Both the position numbers and the translations under genes were made by a program. Under the pieces are notes generated by a model. That model did not search any database. It worked only from the letters and a program-made list of their open reading frames with translations, and was not told the DNA's origin. From NCBI GenBank assembly GCA_934491515.1, contig CAKSTF010000003.1:81151-145150 (forward strand): a DNA stretch of 64,000 nucleotides, written 5' to 3'. Position 1 is the stretch's first letter. Each line of letters starts with the position of its first letter. Below, piece after piece: positions 33,155-40,452 of the stretch. This DNA comes from an uncultured Eubacteriales bacterium. GTDB taxonomy: Bacteria > Bacillota > Clostridia > Oscillospirales > Acutalibacteraceae.

Positions 33155-34101
33155 AGATTCTTATTACCGACTGCAACACTCTTACGCAAAACGGCGACCT
33201 TTCGCTTGATGTTTTTAAATCTTTCGGAGATGTTGTGTTTTGCGGAAATCTTACCGAAGATGAAGTTTTAAGAGAGATAGCCGACGCGGATATACTGCTT
33301 TGCAACAAAACGCCCGTAACGGCGGAGGTTTTTGCCGCCGCAAAATCCCTTAAATATATAGGCCTTTTTGCGACCGGGTATAATAATATCGATATGGCTT
33401 CGGCTGCAAAAAACGGCGTTACGGTATGCAACGCCGGAAGTTATTCGACCGACGCCGTAGCGCAGCAGACCTTTGCCTACATTCTCTCGCATTACAGCCG
33501 CGTTCGGGATTATGATGCGCTTGTAAAGGAAGGCAAATGGAAAAATGCCGAAACCTTTTCCCTGCTTAATATCCCGACCGATGAACTCGCAAACAAAACG
33601 CTGGGAATAGTGGGTTACGGCAATATAGGCAAAAGGGTTGCGGATATTGCACTCGCTTTTTCGATGAACGTTTCGGTTTATAACCGCAGTCCACGGTGCG
33701 ACGACCGCGTAAATTTTGTAAGTTTTGATGAACTGCTTAAAACTTCGGACATAATCACCGTTCACTGTCCTCTTAACAACGAAAACCGCGATATGTTCAA
33801 TGCGGACGCATTTTCAAAAATGCGCGACGGCGCTTTCTTTATAAACACGGCGCGCGGCGGTCTTGTTTGCGAAAGCGACCTGTTTGACGCGCTGAATAGC
33901 GGCAAACTTTGCGGCGCGGCGGTGGATGTTTTAAAATCCGAACCGATGAGCGCAGACTGCAAACTTTTTGACGCACCGAACATAATAATAACCCCTCACA
34001 CGGCGTGGGCGCCGCTTTCCACAAGAAAACGGCTTGTAAACACCGTGGCAAATAATATTAAAGCATTTTTAAGCGGCAATCCCGTAAATGTCGTTCGCTG
34101 A
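33151..34101 (+). CDS. D-isomer-specific 2-hydroxyacid dehydrogenase (glycerate/hydroxypyruvate reductase-like)
   Basis: A 316-residue NAD-dependent dehydrogenase. The nucleotide-binding motif is GIVGYGNIGKRVADIA (about 151-166). Catalytic residues: Arg in NTARGGLV (about 235), Glu in LKSEPM (about 265), and His in TPHTAWAP (about 284). The subgroup resembles HprA-type glycerate dehydrogenases. It overlaps the DUF896 gene (ATGA) and ends the dnaX operon; its link to DNA repair is unclear. Confidence 0.88.
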   Translation: MKILITDCNTLTQNGDLSLDVFKSFGDVVFCGNLTEDEVLREIADADILLCNKTPVTAEVFAAAKSLKYIGLFATGYNNIDMASAAKNGVTVCNAGSYSTDAVAQQTFAYILSHYSRVRDYDALVKEGKWKNAETFSLLNIPTDELANKTLGIVGYGNIGKRVADIALAFSMNVSVYNRSPRCDDRVNFVSFDELLKTSDIITVHCPLNNENRDMFNADAFSKMRDGAFFINTARGGLVCESDLFDALNSGKLCGAAVDVLKSEPMSADCKLFDAPNIIITPHTAWAPLSTRKRLVNTVANNIKAFLSGNPVNVVR

Positions 34102-34112
34102 AATATTATTAC

Positions 34113-34138
34113 AAAAACCGCTTTTTAAGCGGTTTTTT
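34113..34138 (+). terminator. Terminator of the dnaX operon
   Basis: AAAAACCGCTT (34113-34123) pairs with AAGCGGTTTTTT (34127-34138). Confidence 0.75.
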
Positions 34139-34216
34139 ATTTTAAAAAGATTTTATTTTTTAGTATTTAACGCCAAAAACGTAGTATATAGGTGAAGGCG
34201 GAAAGGAGGCTGCAAG

Positions 34217-34777
34217 ATGACAGACGATGAAAAAATTATCCGTTTGTTTTTTGAACGTTCCGAGCAAGCGGTTTGCGAACTTGATAACAAGTACGGAAAA
34301 ATCTGCCGCAAACTTTCCTACAATATTTTAGGGAACAGGCAGGACGCGGAGGAGTGCGTGAATGACGCCTTTTTAGGCGCGTGGAACGCTATTCCGCCCG
34401 CAAGACCCGATTTGCTGCTTCCCTACATTGTAAAAATTGTACGCAACATTTCGCTTAAAGCCTACAAAAGCAAAAACGCCGCCAAACGCGGCAGCCGCTA
34501 TACAGTAGCGTTAAGCGAAATCGAAGCCGTTTTTGCGGATACGAAAACCGTTGAAAACGCGCTTGACGAAAAGGAACTTGCGCGCGTAACAGCGTGTTTT
34601 CTTGATACGCTGACCGTGAAAGAACGTGTTATTTTTATGCGCCGTTATTTTTTCGCAGACTCATACGCCGATATAGCAAAGCAGGTAGGCATTTCCGAAA
34701 AGAACGTATCCGCAAGGCTTTCTCTTATCCGCCGAAAAATGAAACAATACCTGAGTGAAAGGGGAATATTTGTATGA
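34217..34777 (+). CDS. ECF-like RNA polymerase sigma factor
   Basis: A 186-residue sigma-70 family protein with only regions 2 and 4. Region 2 contains LSYNILGNRQDAEECVNDAFLGAWNAIP (about 37-64 in two parts), and region 4 has LTVKERVIFMRRYFF and YADIAKQVGISEKNVSARLSLIRRKM. AAAGGAGG precedes the ATG. It overlaps a membrane protein gene by four bases, the usual sigma/anti-sigma layout. The stimulus is unknown. Confidence 0.88.
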   Translation: MTDDEKIIRLFFERSEQAVCELDNKYGKICRKLSYNILGNRQDAEECVNDAFLGAWNAIPPARPDLLLPYIVKIVRNISLKAYKSKNAAKRGSRYTVALSEIEAVFADTKTVENALDEKELARVTACFLDTLTVKERVIFMRRYFFADSYADIAKQVGISEKNVSARLSLIRRKMKQYLSERGIFV

Positions 34778-35589
34778 ACGCAGAAAAATTTTTGGCATCG
34801 CTTGGCGAACTTGACGATAAATACTACACCGAAGCCGTAAACTACCGCGCAAAAAGCCGCGTGCGCATAAAATTGGGCGCCGCTGCGGCCTGTTTTGCAA
34901 TTATTGCCGCTTTCGCGGTTTTTGCTCTTGCAAATCACTACGGCGAAAAAAACGGCGCACCTTTAATAAACAATAGTGAAATCCATATCAGTATGAATAA
35001 TGTTTTCTTTAATGAAACCGGTGCGGCAGAGGACGTCGCCCGCGTTTGGTACGACCCCGAACTTTACAATACCGCAGTGTGGGGTAAAGCCGAAATAATT
35101 GATTACTACGACAAAGACCTGACGCCTGTATATATTCCGAAAGGGCTTTTTGCTGCCGCCGCAAACGGGACTGCAACGATTATCACGGACAAAAACGGAA
35201 AAATAATCGAGGATACGGTATATTTAGGCTTTTACCACGCTTATTACGAGGACGGCAGCCCCAAACTTACCGACGGCGTTACGGCAGCCGTAAAGGGATT
35301 CAGCCTTGCGGTTTCTAAAGTGGGTCTTTTAAGCGATTGCGTTTACACTCCGTCCGAAGGCGGGATTAAAACCACCGATATAAACGGCGTAAAAGTAACT
35401 TTCGGGTACAACAGTGTGCCGTACTACTCCGATAAGCACGACCCATCGGGATTTTATGATATGTATACGGCAGAATTTGAATATAACGGGATCGAGTACC
35501 GGCTTATCGCAGAGCAATTGACGGCGGAAGACGTCGTTAAAACGGTATCGTCCTTAATTTACGGCAAAGAAGTGACCGTTGATAAATAA
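34774..35589 (+). CDS. Single-pass membrane protein, probable anti-sigma factor or sensor
   Basis: A 271-residue protein: a short cytoplasmic N-terminus (about 1-32, LASLGELDDKYYTEAVNYR), one membrane helix (about 33-54), and an outside domain of about 215 residues. The N-terminus is shorter than a classical zinc-binding anti-sigma domain and has no HxxxCxxC motif. Coupling to the sigma gene makes a regulatory partner the simplest reading, but this is inference from context. The outer domain is not one I can name. Confidence 0.7.
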   Translation: MNAEKFLASLGELDDKYYTEAVNYRAKSRVRIKLGAAAACFAIIAAFAVFALANHYGEKNGAPLINNSEIHISMNNVFFNETGAAEDVARVWYDPELYNTAVWGKAEIIDYYDKDLTPVYIPKGLFAAAANGTATIITDKNGKIIEDTVYLGFYHAYYEDGSPKLTDGVTAAVKGFSLAVSKVGLLSDCVYTPSEGGIKTTDINGVKVTFGYNSVPYYSDKHDPSGFYDMYTAEFEYNGIEYRLIAEQLTAEDVVKTVSSLIYGKEVTVDK

Positions 35590-35601
35590 CCCCCGCAGAC
35601 A

Positions 35602-35632
35602 AAAAAGGCAGTCGAAAATCGACTGCCTTTTT
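35602..35632. terminator. Bidirectional terminator
   Basis: A perfect 14-bp stem, AAAAAGGCAGTCGA (35602-35615) with TCGACTGCCTTTTT (35619-35632), lies between the sigma operon and the convergent gene ending at 35647. Confidence 0.78.
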
Positions 35633-35646
35633 GTTATCTTATTAAA

Positions 35647-36498
35647 TTATAAAAGCGATAAATAATAGTTTTTCATAGCAAGCGCATCCTCCGACTGCGT
35701 ACCGGCAGATTCGCAAATAAACCTTACCGAAGCGCCTCTTTTCGCCGCTATTTCCATTACCGGCTCAAAATCAGGACCGTAAACGGTATCGGCAAAGGTA
35801 AGATGCCGTTTTTCGCCGCCTGCGGAATACTCTATTTTTGAAAAATGGGAATGGAAGTTCCGCGCCCTATCGGCGCCCAATTTGTTTTCGATGCTGTCAA
35901 AAACACGCGCAAAGTCGGCTTTTTCCTTGAAAATACCGCCGTCACGGGCGTTAAGGTGGCCGAAATCTATACAAGGGATAAGCCGTTCATCCAAAGCGCA
36001 AAGCGCCAGGACCTCCTCTAACGTTCCGAGTTGATTTACCTTGCCCATCGTTTCGGGGCATATGTGTATATGCCCTAAATTTTCACGGTCAAGCGCCGCA
36101 AGCGAAAGGCGCATCGTATCCATAGCAAGCGAAAGCGCCTCCTCGCGGCTGATTTTACCGCAGGACCCCGTGTGAACCACAATACGGTTGCCGCCCATGG
36201 CGTTTACCGCGCGGGCAGAGGCTAAAATATAGTTTACCGAATTAAGGCGTTTTTCTTCCTCCAGGGACGACATAGAAATATAATAGGGCGCGTGCAGCGA
36301 CAGCGTTATCCCCTTTTCTTTCGCAAGTTTTCCGAGTTCCGCCGCCTTTTCCTCGCCTATGTTAACGCCCCTGCCGCACTGATATTCAAATGCGTCAAGT
36401 CCCATTTTCTCAAGATATTCGGGTATCTGCAAACTGCTTTTATAACCCATTGCCTTAAAACTTTCGGCAGTACCGGCAGGTCCGAAAATGCAAGCCAT
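35647..36498 (-). CDS. Endonuclease IV-like AP endonuclease/TIM-barrel protein
   Basis: A 283-residue xylose-isomerase-like TIM barrel. Metal-site residues of the endonuclease IV family are visible: LSLHAPYYI (about 66), RIVVHTGSCG (about 105), ICPETMGKVNQLG (about 143), CIDFGHLNARDGG (about 175), and NFHSHFSKIEY (about 213). It should cut DNA at abasic sites, although divergent members may act on sugars. It follows the YqeG gene by two bases. Confidence in the fold is high, and in the exact role moderate. Confidence 0.8.
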   Translation of the reverse strand: MACIFGPAGTAESFKAMGYKSSLQIPEYLEKMGLDAFEYQCGRGVNIGEEKAAELGKLAKEKGITLSLHAPYYISMSSLEEEKRLNSVNYILASARAVNAMGGNRIVVHTGSCGKISREEALSLAMDTMRLSLAALDRENLGHIHICPETMGKVNQLGTLEEVLALCALDERLIPCIDFGHLNARDGGIFKEKADFARVFDSIENKLGADRARNFHSHFSKIEYSAGGEKRHLTFADTVYGPDFEPVMEIAAKRGASVRFICESAGTQSEDALAMKNYYLSLL

Positions 36499-36500
36499 AG

Positions 36501-37001
36501 CTAAATCTCCGTTCTTTTGATTTTATATAACTTATATACCCCGCGTTCAAGTTTACGCTTTATTCTGAAACGTAGCGACGTTTCAAGTTTAACGGGGGTA
36601 AGGAGTATTGTTTTAAGTCCGGCGGCGTTTCCGCCCAATACATCGGTAAAAATCTGGTCGCCTGCAATGGCAACTTTTCTGCGTTTAAGTTTCATAAGGC
36701 GCGCGCCGCGGATAAACCCGAACGGCAGCGGTTTAAGTCCCGTGCTTATAAACGGCAGCCCTATTCTGTTTGCAAAAGGCTCTATACGGAATTTAAGCGA
36801 ATTTGAAAGAACGGTAAGTTTTATTCCGCTTTCAAGCATAAGGGATATCCATTCGCGAAGTCCGGGAACCAACTCGGTGCCGTGGTGGGTGGACATAGTG
36901 TTGTCCACGTCAAGCAGCAGACCTTCAATACCGTACTTTTTTAATATATCTACCGTAATATCGGTTATTCCGTCAAGTTTAATATCGGGTTTTAAAAGCA
37001 T
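36501..37001 (-). CDS. YqeG-family HAD IIIA phosphatase
   Basis: A 166-residue HAD-superfamily protein. Motif I is LLLDVDNTMSTHHGTE (about 32-47), and motif III/IV is VAIAGDQIFTDVLGGNAAG (about 113-131). The spacing and the short basic C-terminus match YqeG (PGP1-like; some members dephosphorylate phosphatidylglycerophosphate). It is followed two bases later by the endonuclease IV-like gene. Confidence 0.85.
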   Translation of the reverse strand: MLLKPDIKLDGITDITVDILKKYGIEGLLLDVDNTMSTHHGTELVPGLREWISLMLESGIKLTVLSNSLKFRIEPFANRIGLPFISTGLKPLPFGFIRGARLMKLKRRKVAIAGDQIFTDVLGGNAAGLKTILLTPVKLETSLRFRIKRKLERGVYKLYKIKRTEI

Positions 37002-37017
37002 TTTATCACCTAATTTT

Positions 37018-37047
37018 AAAGGCGACTACCAAACAGCAGTCGCCTTC
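37018..37047 (-). terminator. Terminator of rpsU
   Basis: AAGGCGACT (37019-37027) pairs with AGTCGCCTT (37038-37046), six bases after the rpsU stop on the minus strand. A short T-run follows on that strand. Confidence 0.55.
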
Positions 37048-37052
37048 TCTGA

Positions 37053-37229
37053 TCAGCGGAACTTTCTCTTGCGAGCAGCCTCCGATTTCTTTTTGCGCTT
37101 TACAGAGGGCTTTTCGTAATGCTCTCTTTTGCGAACTTCCTGGATAACGCCGTCCTTAGCGGTCTGGCGCTTAAAGCGACGCAGAGCATTATCAAGAGAC
37201 TCATTCTCTTTAACTTTAACCTGACTCAT
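37053..37229 (-). CDS. rpsU: 30S ribosomal protein S21
   Basis: A 58-residue very basic protein, MSQVKVKENESLDNALRRFK at the start, then REHYEKPSVKRKKK and a basic end RKRKFR. This is the complete S21 sequence pattern. The start has GGAGGGAGGG upstream. It is transcribed from its own promoter. Confidence 0.95.
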   Translation of the reverse strand: MSQVKVKENESLDNALRRFKRQTAKDGVIQEVRKREHYEKPSVKRKKKSEAARKRKFR

Positions 37230-37281
37230 TTAACATTCCCTCCCTCCGCAATTTTGCAGGGGTAATACACCACATGCAAAG

Positions 37282-37311
37282 ATTATACTACATGGCACGC
37301 TTGTTTGTCAA
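37282..37311 (-). promoter_or_regulatory. Sigma-A promoter of rpsU
   Basis: On the minus strand TTGACA (37311-37306) and TATAAT (37287-37282) have an 18-base spacer. Confidence 0.75.
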
Positions 37312-37398
37312 GCATTTGATTTAACGATGTGCCGCCTTATATATAAGGGTGTCGGTTTTAGAAATTTAAAAAATTTTTGGGGTTTTTCAAAAAAACAC

Positions 37399-37427
37399 TT
37401 GACAAACTCCTAAAACCGTATTACTGT
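37399..37427 (+). promoter_or_regulatory. Promoter of the GntR/ABC operon
   Basis: TTGACA (37399-37404) and TACTGT (37422-37427) have a 17-base spacer. The -10 box overlaps the palindromic operator. Confidence 0.6.
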
Positions 37428-37445
37428 ATTAGTACACTAATACAG
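37424..37445 (+). promoter_or_regulatory. Perfect palindromic operator for the YtrA-type GntR regulator
   Basis: CTGTATTAGT (37424-37433) and ACTAATACAG (37436-37445) are perfect inverted copies separated by two bases. It overlaps the -10 box and start site and lies directly before the regulator gene, as expected for autorepression by YtrA-type GntR proteins, whose sites contain a similar TATTAGT/ACTAATA core. Confidence 0.8.
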
Positions 37446-37465
37446 TTTTGAAAGGAGTGGTGTTT

Positions 37466-37825
37466 TTGAATTGGGAAATTAACAAGGCGCGACCGATACG
37501 CCCACAGATTGAAGAACAACTTTGTGTAATGATAGCCTGCGGCGAGTACAAAAGCGGCGAAAAAATTCTTTCCGTGCGCGATGTAGCGGTTACGCTGGCA
37601 GTTAACCCCAATACGGTACAACGCGCTTTTGAATCGCTTGAAGAAAAGGGACTTCTTACCTCGGTAAGAGGGTCGGGCTGGTTTGTAAGTGAAAACACGC
37701 AAAAAGCCGCCGACATTGTAGAAGAACTTTCCCTTGAAAAAACGCGCGAATATCTGCGTGATATGACCGCACTTGGGGCTACGCCCGAAAAAATACAAGA
37801 ACTTATAAAGGGGTGCAATAAATGA
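37466..37825 (+). CDS. GntR-family transcriptional regulator, YtrA type
   Basis: A 119-residue repressor. The winged helix contains YKSGEKILSVRDVAVTLAVN and PNTVQRAFESLEEKGLL, and the short C-terminal dimer region (about 45 residues) is typical of the YtrA subfamily. I chose TTG at 37466, giving MNWEINKARPIRPQIEEQL, because AAAGGAG lies eight bases before it. It overlaps the ABC ATPase gene by four bases and probably represses its own operon in response to cell-envelope stress; the signal is inferred from the family. Confidence 0.88.
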   Translation: MNWEINKARPIRPQIEEQLCVMIACGEYKSGEKILSVRDVAVTLAVNPNTVQRAFESLEEKGLLTSVRGSGWFVSENTQKAADIVEELSLEKTREYLRDMTALGATPEKIQELIKGCNK

Positions 37826-38520
37826 GCGAACTTTTAAAAACAGAAGGTCTTTGCAAGCGTTTCGGCAATACGGCAGCGCTTGACGATGTAAACCTTACCA
37901 TTGAAAGCGGAAAAATAATCGGTCTTTTAGGACCCAACGGAAGCGGCAAGACAACGCTTATAAAACTTATAAACGGTCTGCTGCAGCCTACCTCAGGCAC
38001 AATTGAAATTGACGGACATTCGCCCGGAACGGAAACCAAAAAGGTTGTTTCCTATCTTCCGGACAATAACTTTTTAAGTCCCTCAATGACGGTGAGCAAA
38101 ACGGTTGAATTATTTACCGACTTTTTTGCGGATTTTCGTCCCGAACTTGCATATAAAATGCTTTCTAATCTTGACATAGACGAAAATATGCTTCTTAAAA
38201 AACTTTCAAAGGGCAACCGCGAAAAAGTGGCGCTGATACTTGTTATGAGCAGAAACGCCAAACTTTACGTTCTTGACGAACCGATAGCCGGCGTTGATCC
38301 CGCCACACGCGACTATATAATCTCAACCATAATCAACAACTACAATCCGGAAGCCTCTGTAATAATTTCCACGCATCTTATTTCGGACATAGAGTCTGTG
38401 CTTGACGAAGTAATATTCATAAAGCAGGGCAAACTTGTTCTTCAGAAATCGGTTGACGAAATAAGGGATGAAAACGGCAAGAGTGTTGATGAACTCTTCA
38501 GGGAGGTATTCAAATGGTAA
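37822..38520 (+). CDS. ABC transporter ATP-binding protein
   Basis: A 232-residue ATPase. Walker A is LLGPNGSGKTT (about 34-44), the signature is a degenerate LSKGN in place of LSGGQ (about 132), and Walker B is LYVLDEPIAGVDP (about 150). It resembles the YtrB-type ATPases that pair with YtrA regulators. It overlaps the regulator gene (ATGA) and the permease gene (7 bases). The substrate may be an antimicrobial peptide or envelope component; not determined. Confidence 0.9.
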   Translation: MSELLKTEGLCKRFGNTAALDDVNLTIESGKIIGLLGPNGSGKTTLIKLINGLLQPTSGTIEIDGHSPGTETKKVVSYLPDNNFLSPSMTVSKTVELFTDFFADFRPELAYKMLSNLDIDENMLLKKLSKGNREKVALILVMSRNAKLYVLDEPIAGVDPATRDYIISTIINNYNPEASVIISTHLISDIESVLDEVIFIKQGKLVLQKSVDEIRDENGKSVDELFREVFKW

Positions 38521-39323
38521 GGAAACTTTTAAAATACGACTTTGCCGCTTTTGCAAAAACGATACTGCCTATGGAAATAGTATTGCTTGCAATAGCGCTT
38601 ATCACAAGAATAATACAGTTTTTTGAAACCGACGGTCATGCATATGAAATATTCAGCGTATCCTCGATAGTTTTGCTTATAATAGCGATGCTGGTATCGG
38701 TTGTTATGACGGAAGTGGTTTGCATAACAAGGTTTTACAAAAACCTTTACACCGCCGAAGGATATCTTACCTTAACCCTGCCGGCGACCCACGCGCAGCA
38801 TATTTTTTCAAAACTTATAACGGCTGTGTGCGCCAACATATTTGCGCTGATTTCCATTTTTGTAGCAACCGCAATAAGCACCGCCGGCGAAGTTTTCCAC
38901 GAAATAATTAAGGCAATTGCGTACCTTGCCAAACTTTATTTTAAATTCTTTAAATTCAACGGCGGCCTTTATATAGCCGAGTCGGTTATTCTGATAATTG
39001 CACTGTGCGCAAGTTTCTTCCTGCTTATTTACACCTGCATAACCGTAGGTCAAATGGCAAAAACAAAGCGCGTGCTTGCAGCGTTCGGCGTGTATTTCGG
39101 TTACTATATATTTAATCAGATACTCGGTACGATAGCGATTATTCTTTACACAAATTACGGCGCTCTCATTTTTACCGACGCCGTGTGCGATTGGATCGAA
39201 AGAAACTATTCCGGCGCGATACACATTATTTTTATTTCGCTTATTTTGATAAACGTTATACTGAGCGTTGTTTTCTTCCTTATTACACGCGTACTTATGA
39301 AGAAAAAACTTAATATTGAATAA
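38514..39323 (+). CDS. ABC transporter permease
   Basis: A 269-residue integral membrane protein with about six hydrophobic segments (for example around 19-37, 48-66 and 105-125, and one at the C-terminus). YLTLTLPATHAQHIFSKL is a cytoplasmic stretch typical of ABC-2-like permeases of clostridia. It pairs with the preceding ATPase. The substrate is unknown. Confidence 0.82.
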   Translation: MVRKLLKYDFAAFAKTILPMEIVLLAIALITRIIQFFETDGHAYEIFSVSSIVLLIIAMLVSVVMTEVVCITRFYKNLYTAEGYLTLTLPATHAQHIFSKLITAVCANIFALISIFVATAISTAGEVFHEIIKAIAYLAKLYFKFFKFNGGLYIAESVILIIALCASFFLLIYTCITVGQMAKTKRVLAAFGVYFGYYIFNQILGTIAIILYTNYGALIFTDAVCDWIERNYSGAIHIIFISLILINVILSVVFFLITRVLMKKKLNIE

Positions 39324-39333
39324 GAGGTTTGCA

Positions 39334-39432
39334 ATGAAAAAAATCATTTCCGTAACACTGACCGTCGCGATAGGACTTCTGTTGCTTGTTTGCGGCGTGT
39401 TCAAAAAAAGAAAGGACGGCGAGCAGAAATGA
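39334..39432 (+). CDS. 32-residue single-helix membrane peptide
   Basis: A short gene coding MKKIISVTLTVAIGLLLLVC followed by GVFKKRKDGEQK: one transmembrane helix, then a basic tail. AAGAGG precedes the ATG. Its stop overlaps the start of the lipoprotein gene (ATGA), which supports translation. It could be a small subunit of the ABC transporter, or a leader; no family is recognised. The Cys in LLLVCG is lipobox-like, but the +1 position and short length make lipidation doubtful. Confidence 0.65.
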   Translation: MKKIISVTLTVAIGLLLLVCGVFKKRKDGEQK

Positions 39433-40157
39433 AATCCGTTATAAAAAAGATTGCCGCGGCTTTAGCGGTTGTGGGTCTTGTATTTGCCCTTTCCGGCTGC
39501 AGCAAACTTGAAAAAATGAAAAAAGAACAATGTTTCTGGCTTGACAGCGGAAAAACCCAAATAGAGCTTGAAGGCTGCGTGTATAAAGCGCTTCCATACA
39601 ACGATTACTTTTATACCGAGACCGAAACGCCTTACCGCATAACCGAAAAAGATGTTCCGGTACTGCTTTCGGGATTTATGGGTACTTACATTTACGTAAA
39701 TTCAAACAAAGAAATTATTTATTACCAGAACGCGTTTTTTGCAAAACAGGAAGTGTACGATAAGTACAACGATATTATAAAGAACGGCAAATTAACAACC
39801 CTTGCCTGGATGATTACAAAGTTTGACAAAGATGGTGTCCCCTGCGGAACATACCTTGAACCGCTTGATAAATCACTGCAAAAAACCGTGGACGAAGCCT
39901 TTGCGGCATGCACTGAATATAAAGAGGATATGCCCTCTGAAGAGAGCGAGGTATGCAGCGTTTATTACTGTGATGATTCGTCATTTTTACGCACAAGCGG
40001 ATTTACGGTATTTTGGTTTAAAAAGAGCGACACCGTGCTTATCGCAGACAAGGATTCGATATATACAGTCCCCGACCAATATAAAGACGCCGTAAAGGCG
40101 CTTATAAACGAAAAATCGGTTGACTATTATCAAGAAGATTACAGTAAAGAAGGATAA
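39429..40157 (+). CDS. Lipoprotein of the GntR/ABC operon
   Basis: A 242-residue protein with a lipoprotein signal: MKSVIKKIAAALAVVGLVFA then LSGC, with the lipid-modified Cys at 23. The mature domain has no name that I can give, but contains CVYKALPYNDYFYTETETPY and a Cys-rich patch (CSVYYCDDSS). I chose the ATG at 39429, which overlaps the small peptide gene, over an earlier in-frame start. It is the last gene of the operon and probably works outside the membrane with the transporter. Confidence 0.75.
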   Translation: MKSVIKKIAAALAVVGLVFALSGCSKLEKMKKEQCFWLDSGKTQIELEGCVYKALPYNDYFYTETETPYRITEKDVPVLLSGFMGTYIYVNSNKEIIYYQNAFFAKQEVYDKYNDIIKNGKLTTLAWMITKFDKDGVPCGTYLEPLDKSLQKTVDEAFAACTEYKEDMPSEESEVCSVYYCDDSSFLRTSGFTVFWFKKSDTVLIADKDSIYTVPDQYKDAVKALINEKSVDYYQEDYSKEG

Positions 40158-40175
40158 CCTCCTAAATACCCGACG

Positions 40176-40210
40176 CGCAGCCCCGACTTTGTCGGGGCTG
40201 CGTGTTTTTT
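40176..40210 (+). terminator. Terminator of the GntR/ABC operon
   Basis: CGCAGCCCCGAC (40176-40187) pairs perfectly with GTCGGGGCTGCG (40191-40202) and is followed by T-run 40205-40210. Confidence 0.8.
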
Positions 40211-40220
40211 AACTTACATT

Positions 40221-40365
40221 AAAAAGGTGCGCAGCAAAGCCGCGCACCCGAAAAACACCGCGGCTCTGTTTGCTGCAACACAAATTCAAAGCACAACAAC
40301 AGTGTGTGACGAATAAGAGCCTGTGCTTTTACCGAAAGAGATAAACCCGCCCGTTACATTTTGTC
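40221..40365 (-). ncRNA. Candidate small RNA with own promoter and terminator
   Basis: On the minus strand a promoter (TTTACA, 17 bases, TATAAT) gives a predicted start near 40365. The segment ends in a hairpin, GGTGCGC (40232-40226 side) with GCGCACC (40242-40248), followed by five Ts (40225-40221). This gives about 145 nt with no open reading frame that I trust. Internal pairing is strong: AAAGCACA (40329-40322) with TGTGCTTT (40295-40288), and GGCTCT (40321-40316) with AGAGCC (40267-40262); these two stems cross, so they would be alternative folds or a pseudoknot. It matches no RNA family I recognise. Confidence 0.55.
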
Positions 40366-40371
40366 AGTTGC

Positions 40372-40400
40372 ATTATATCCCGTTTTTCTGCATTTGTAAA
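40372..40400 (-). promoter_or_regulatory. Promoter of the candidate small RNA
   Basis: On the minus strand TTTACA (40400-40395) and TATAAT (40377-40372) have exactly 17 bases between them. It lies just downstream of the hppA terminator, so it would start a new transcript rather than continue hppA. Confidence 0.6.
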
Positions 40401-40413
40401 CTTTTATATACAA

Positions 40414-40440
40414 AAGACCCCCGACAAAGTCGGGGGTCTT
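40414..40440 (-). terminator. Terminator of hppA
   Basis: AAGACCCCCGAC (40414-40425) pairs perfectly with GTCGGGGGTCTT (40429-40440). It is followed by TTTTG on the minus strand, 13 bases after the hppA stop. Confidence 0.78.
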
Positions 40441-40452
40441 AATTTAAGGTAT

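Noticed and set aside
34150..34216. ECF-type self-regulated promoter (AAC ... CGT) before the sigma gene
   Set aside because: AACG and CGT are present, but only about 10 bases apart, not the 16-17 expected.
37334..37347. CCTTATATATAAGG palindrome between rpsU and the GntR operon as an operator
   Set aside because: It is short, AT-rich and could be chance; no neighbouring regulator of that type is known.
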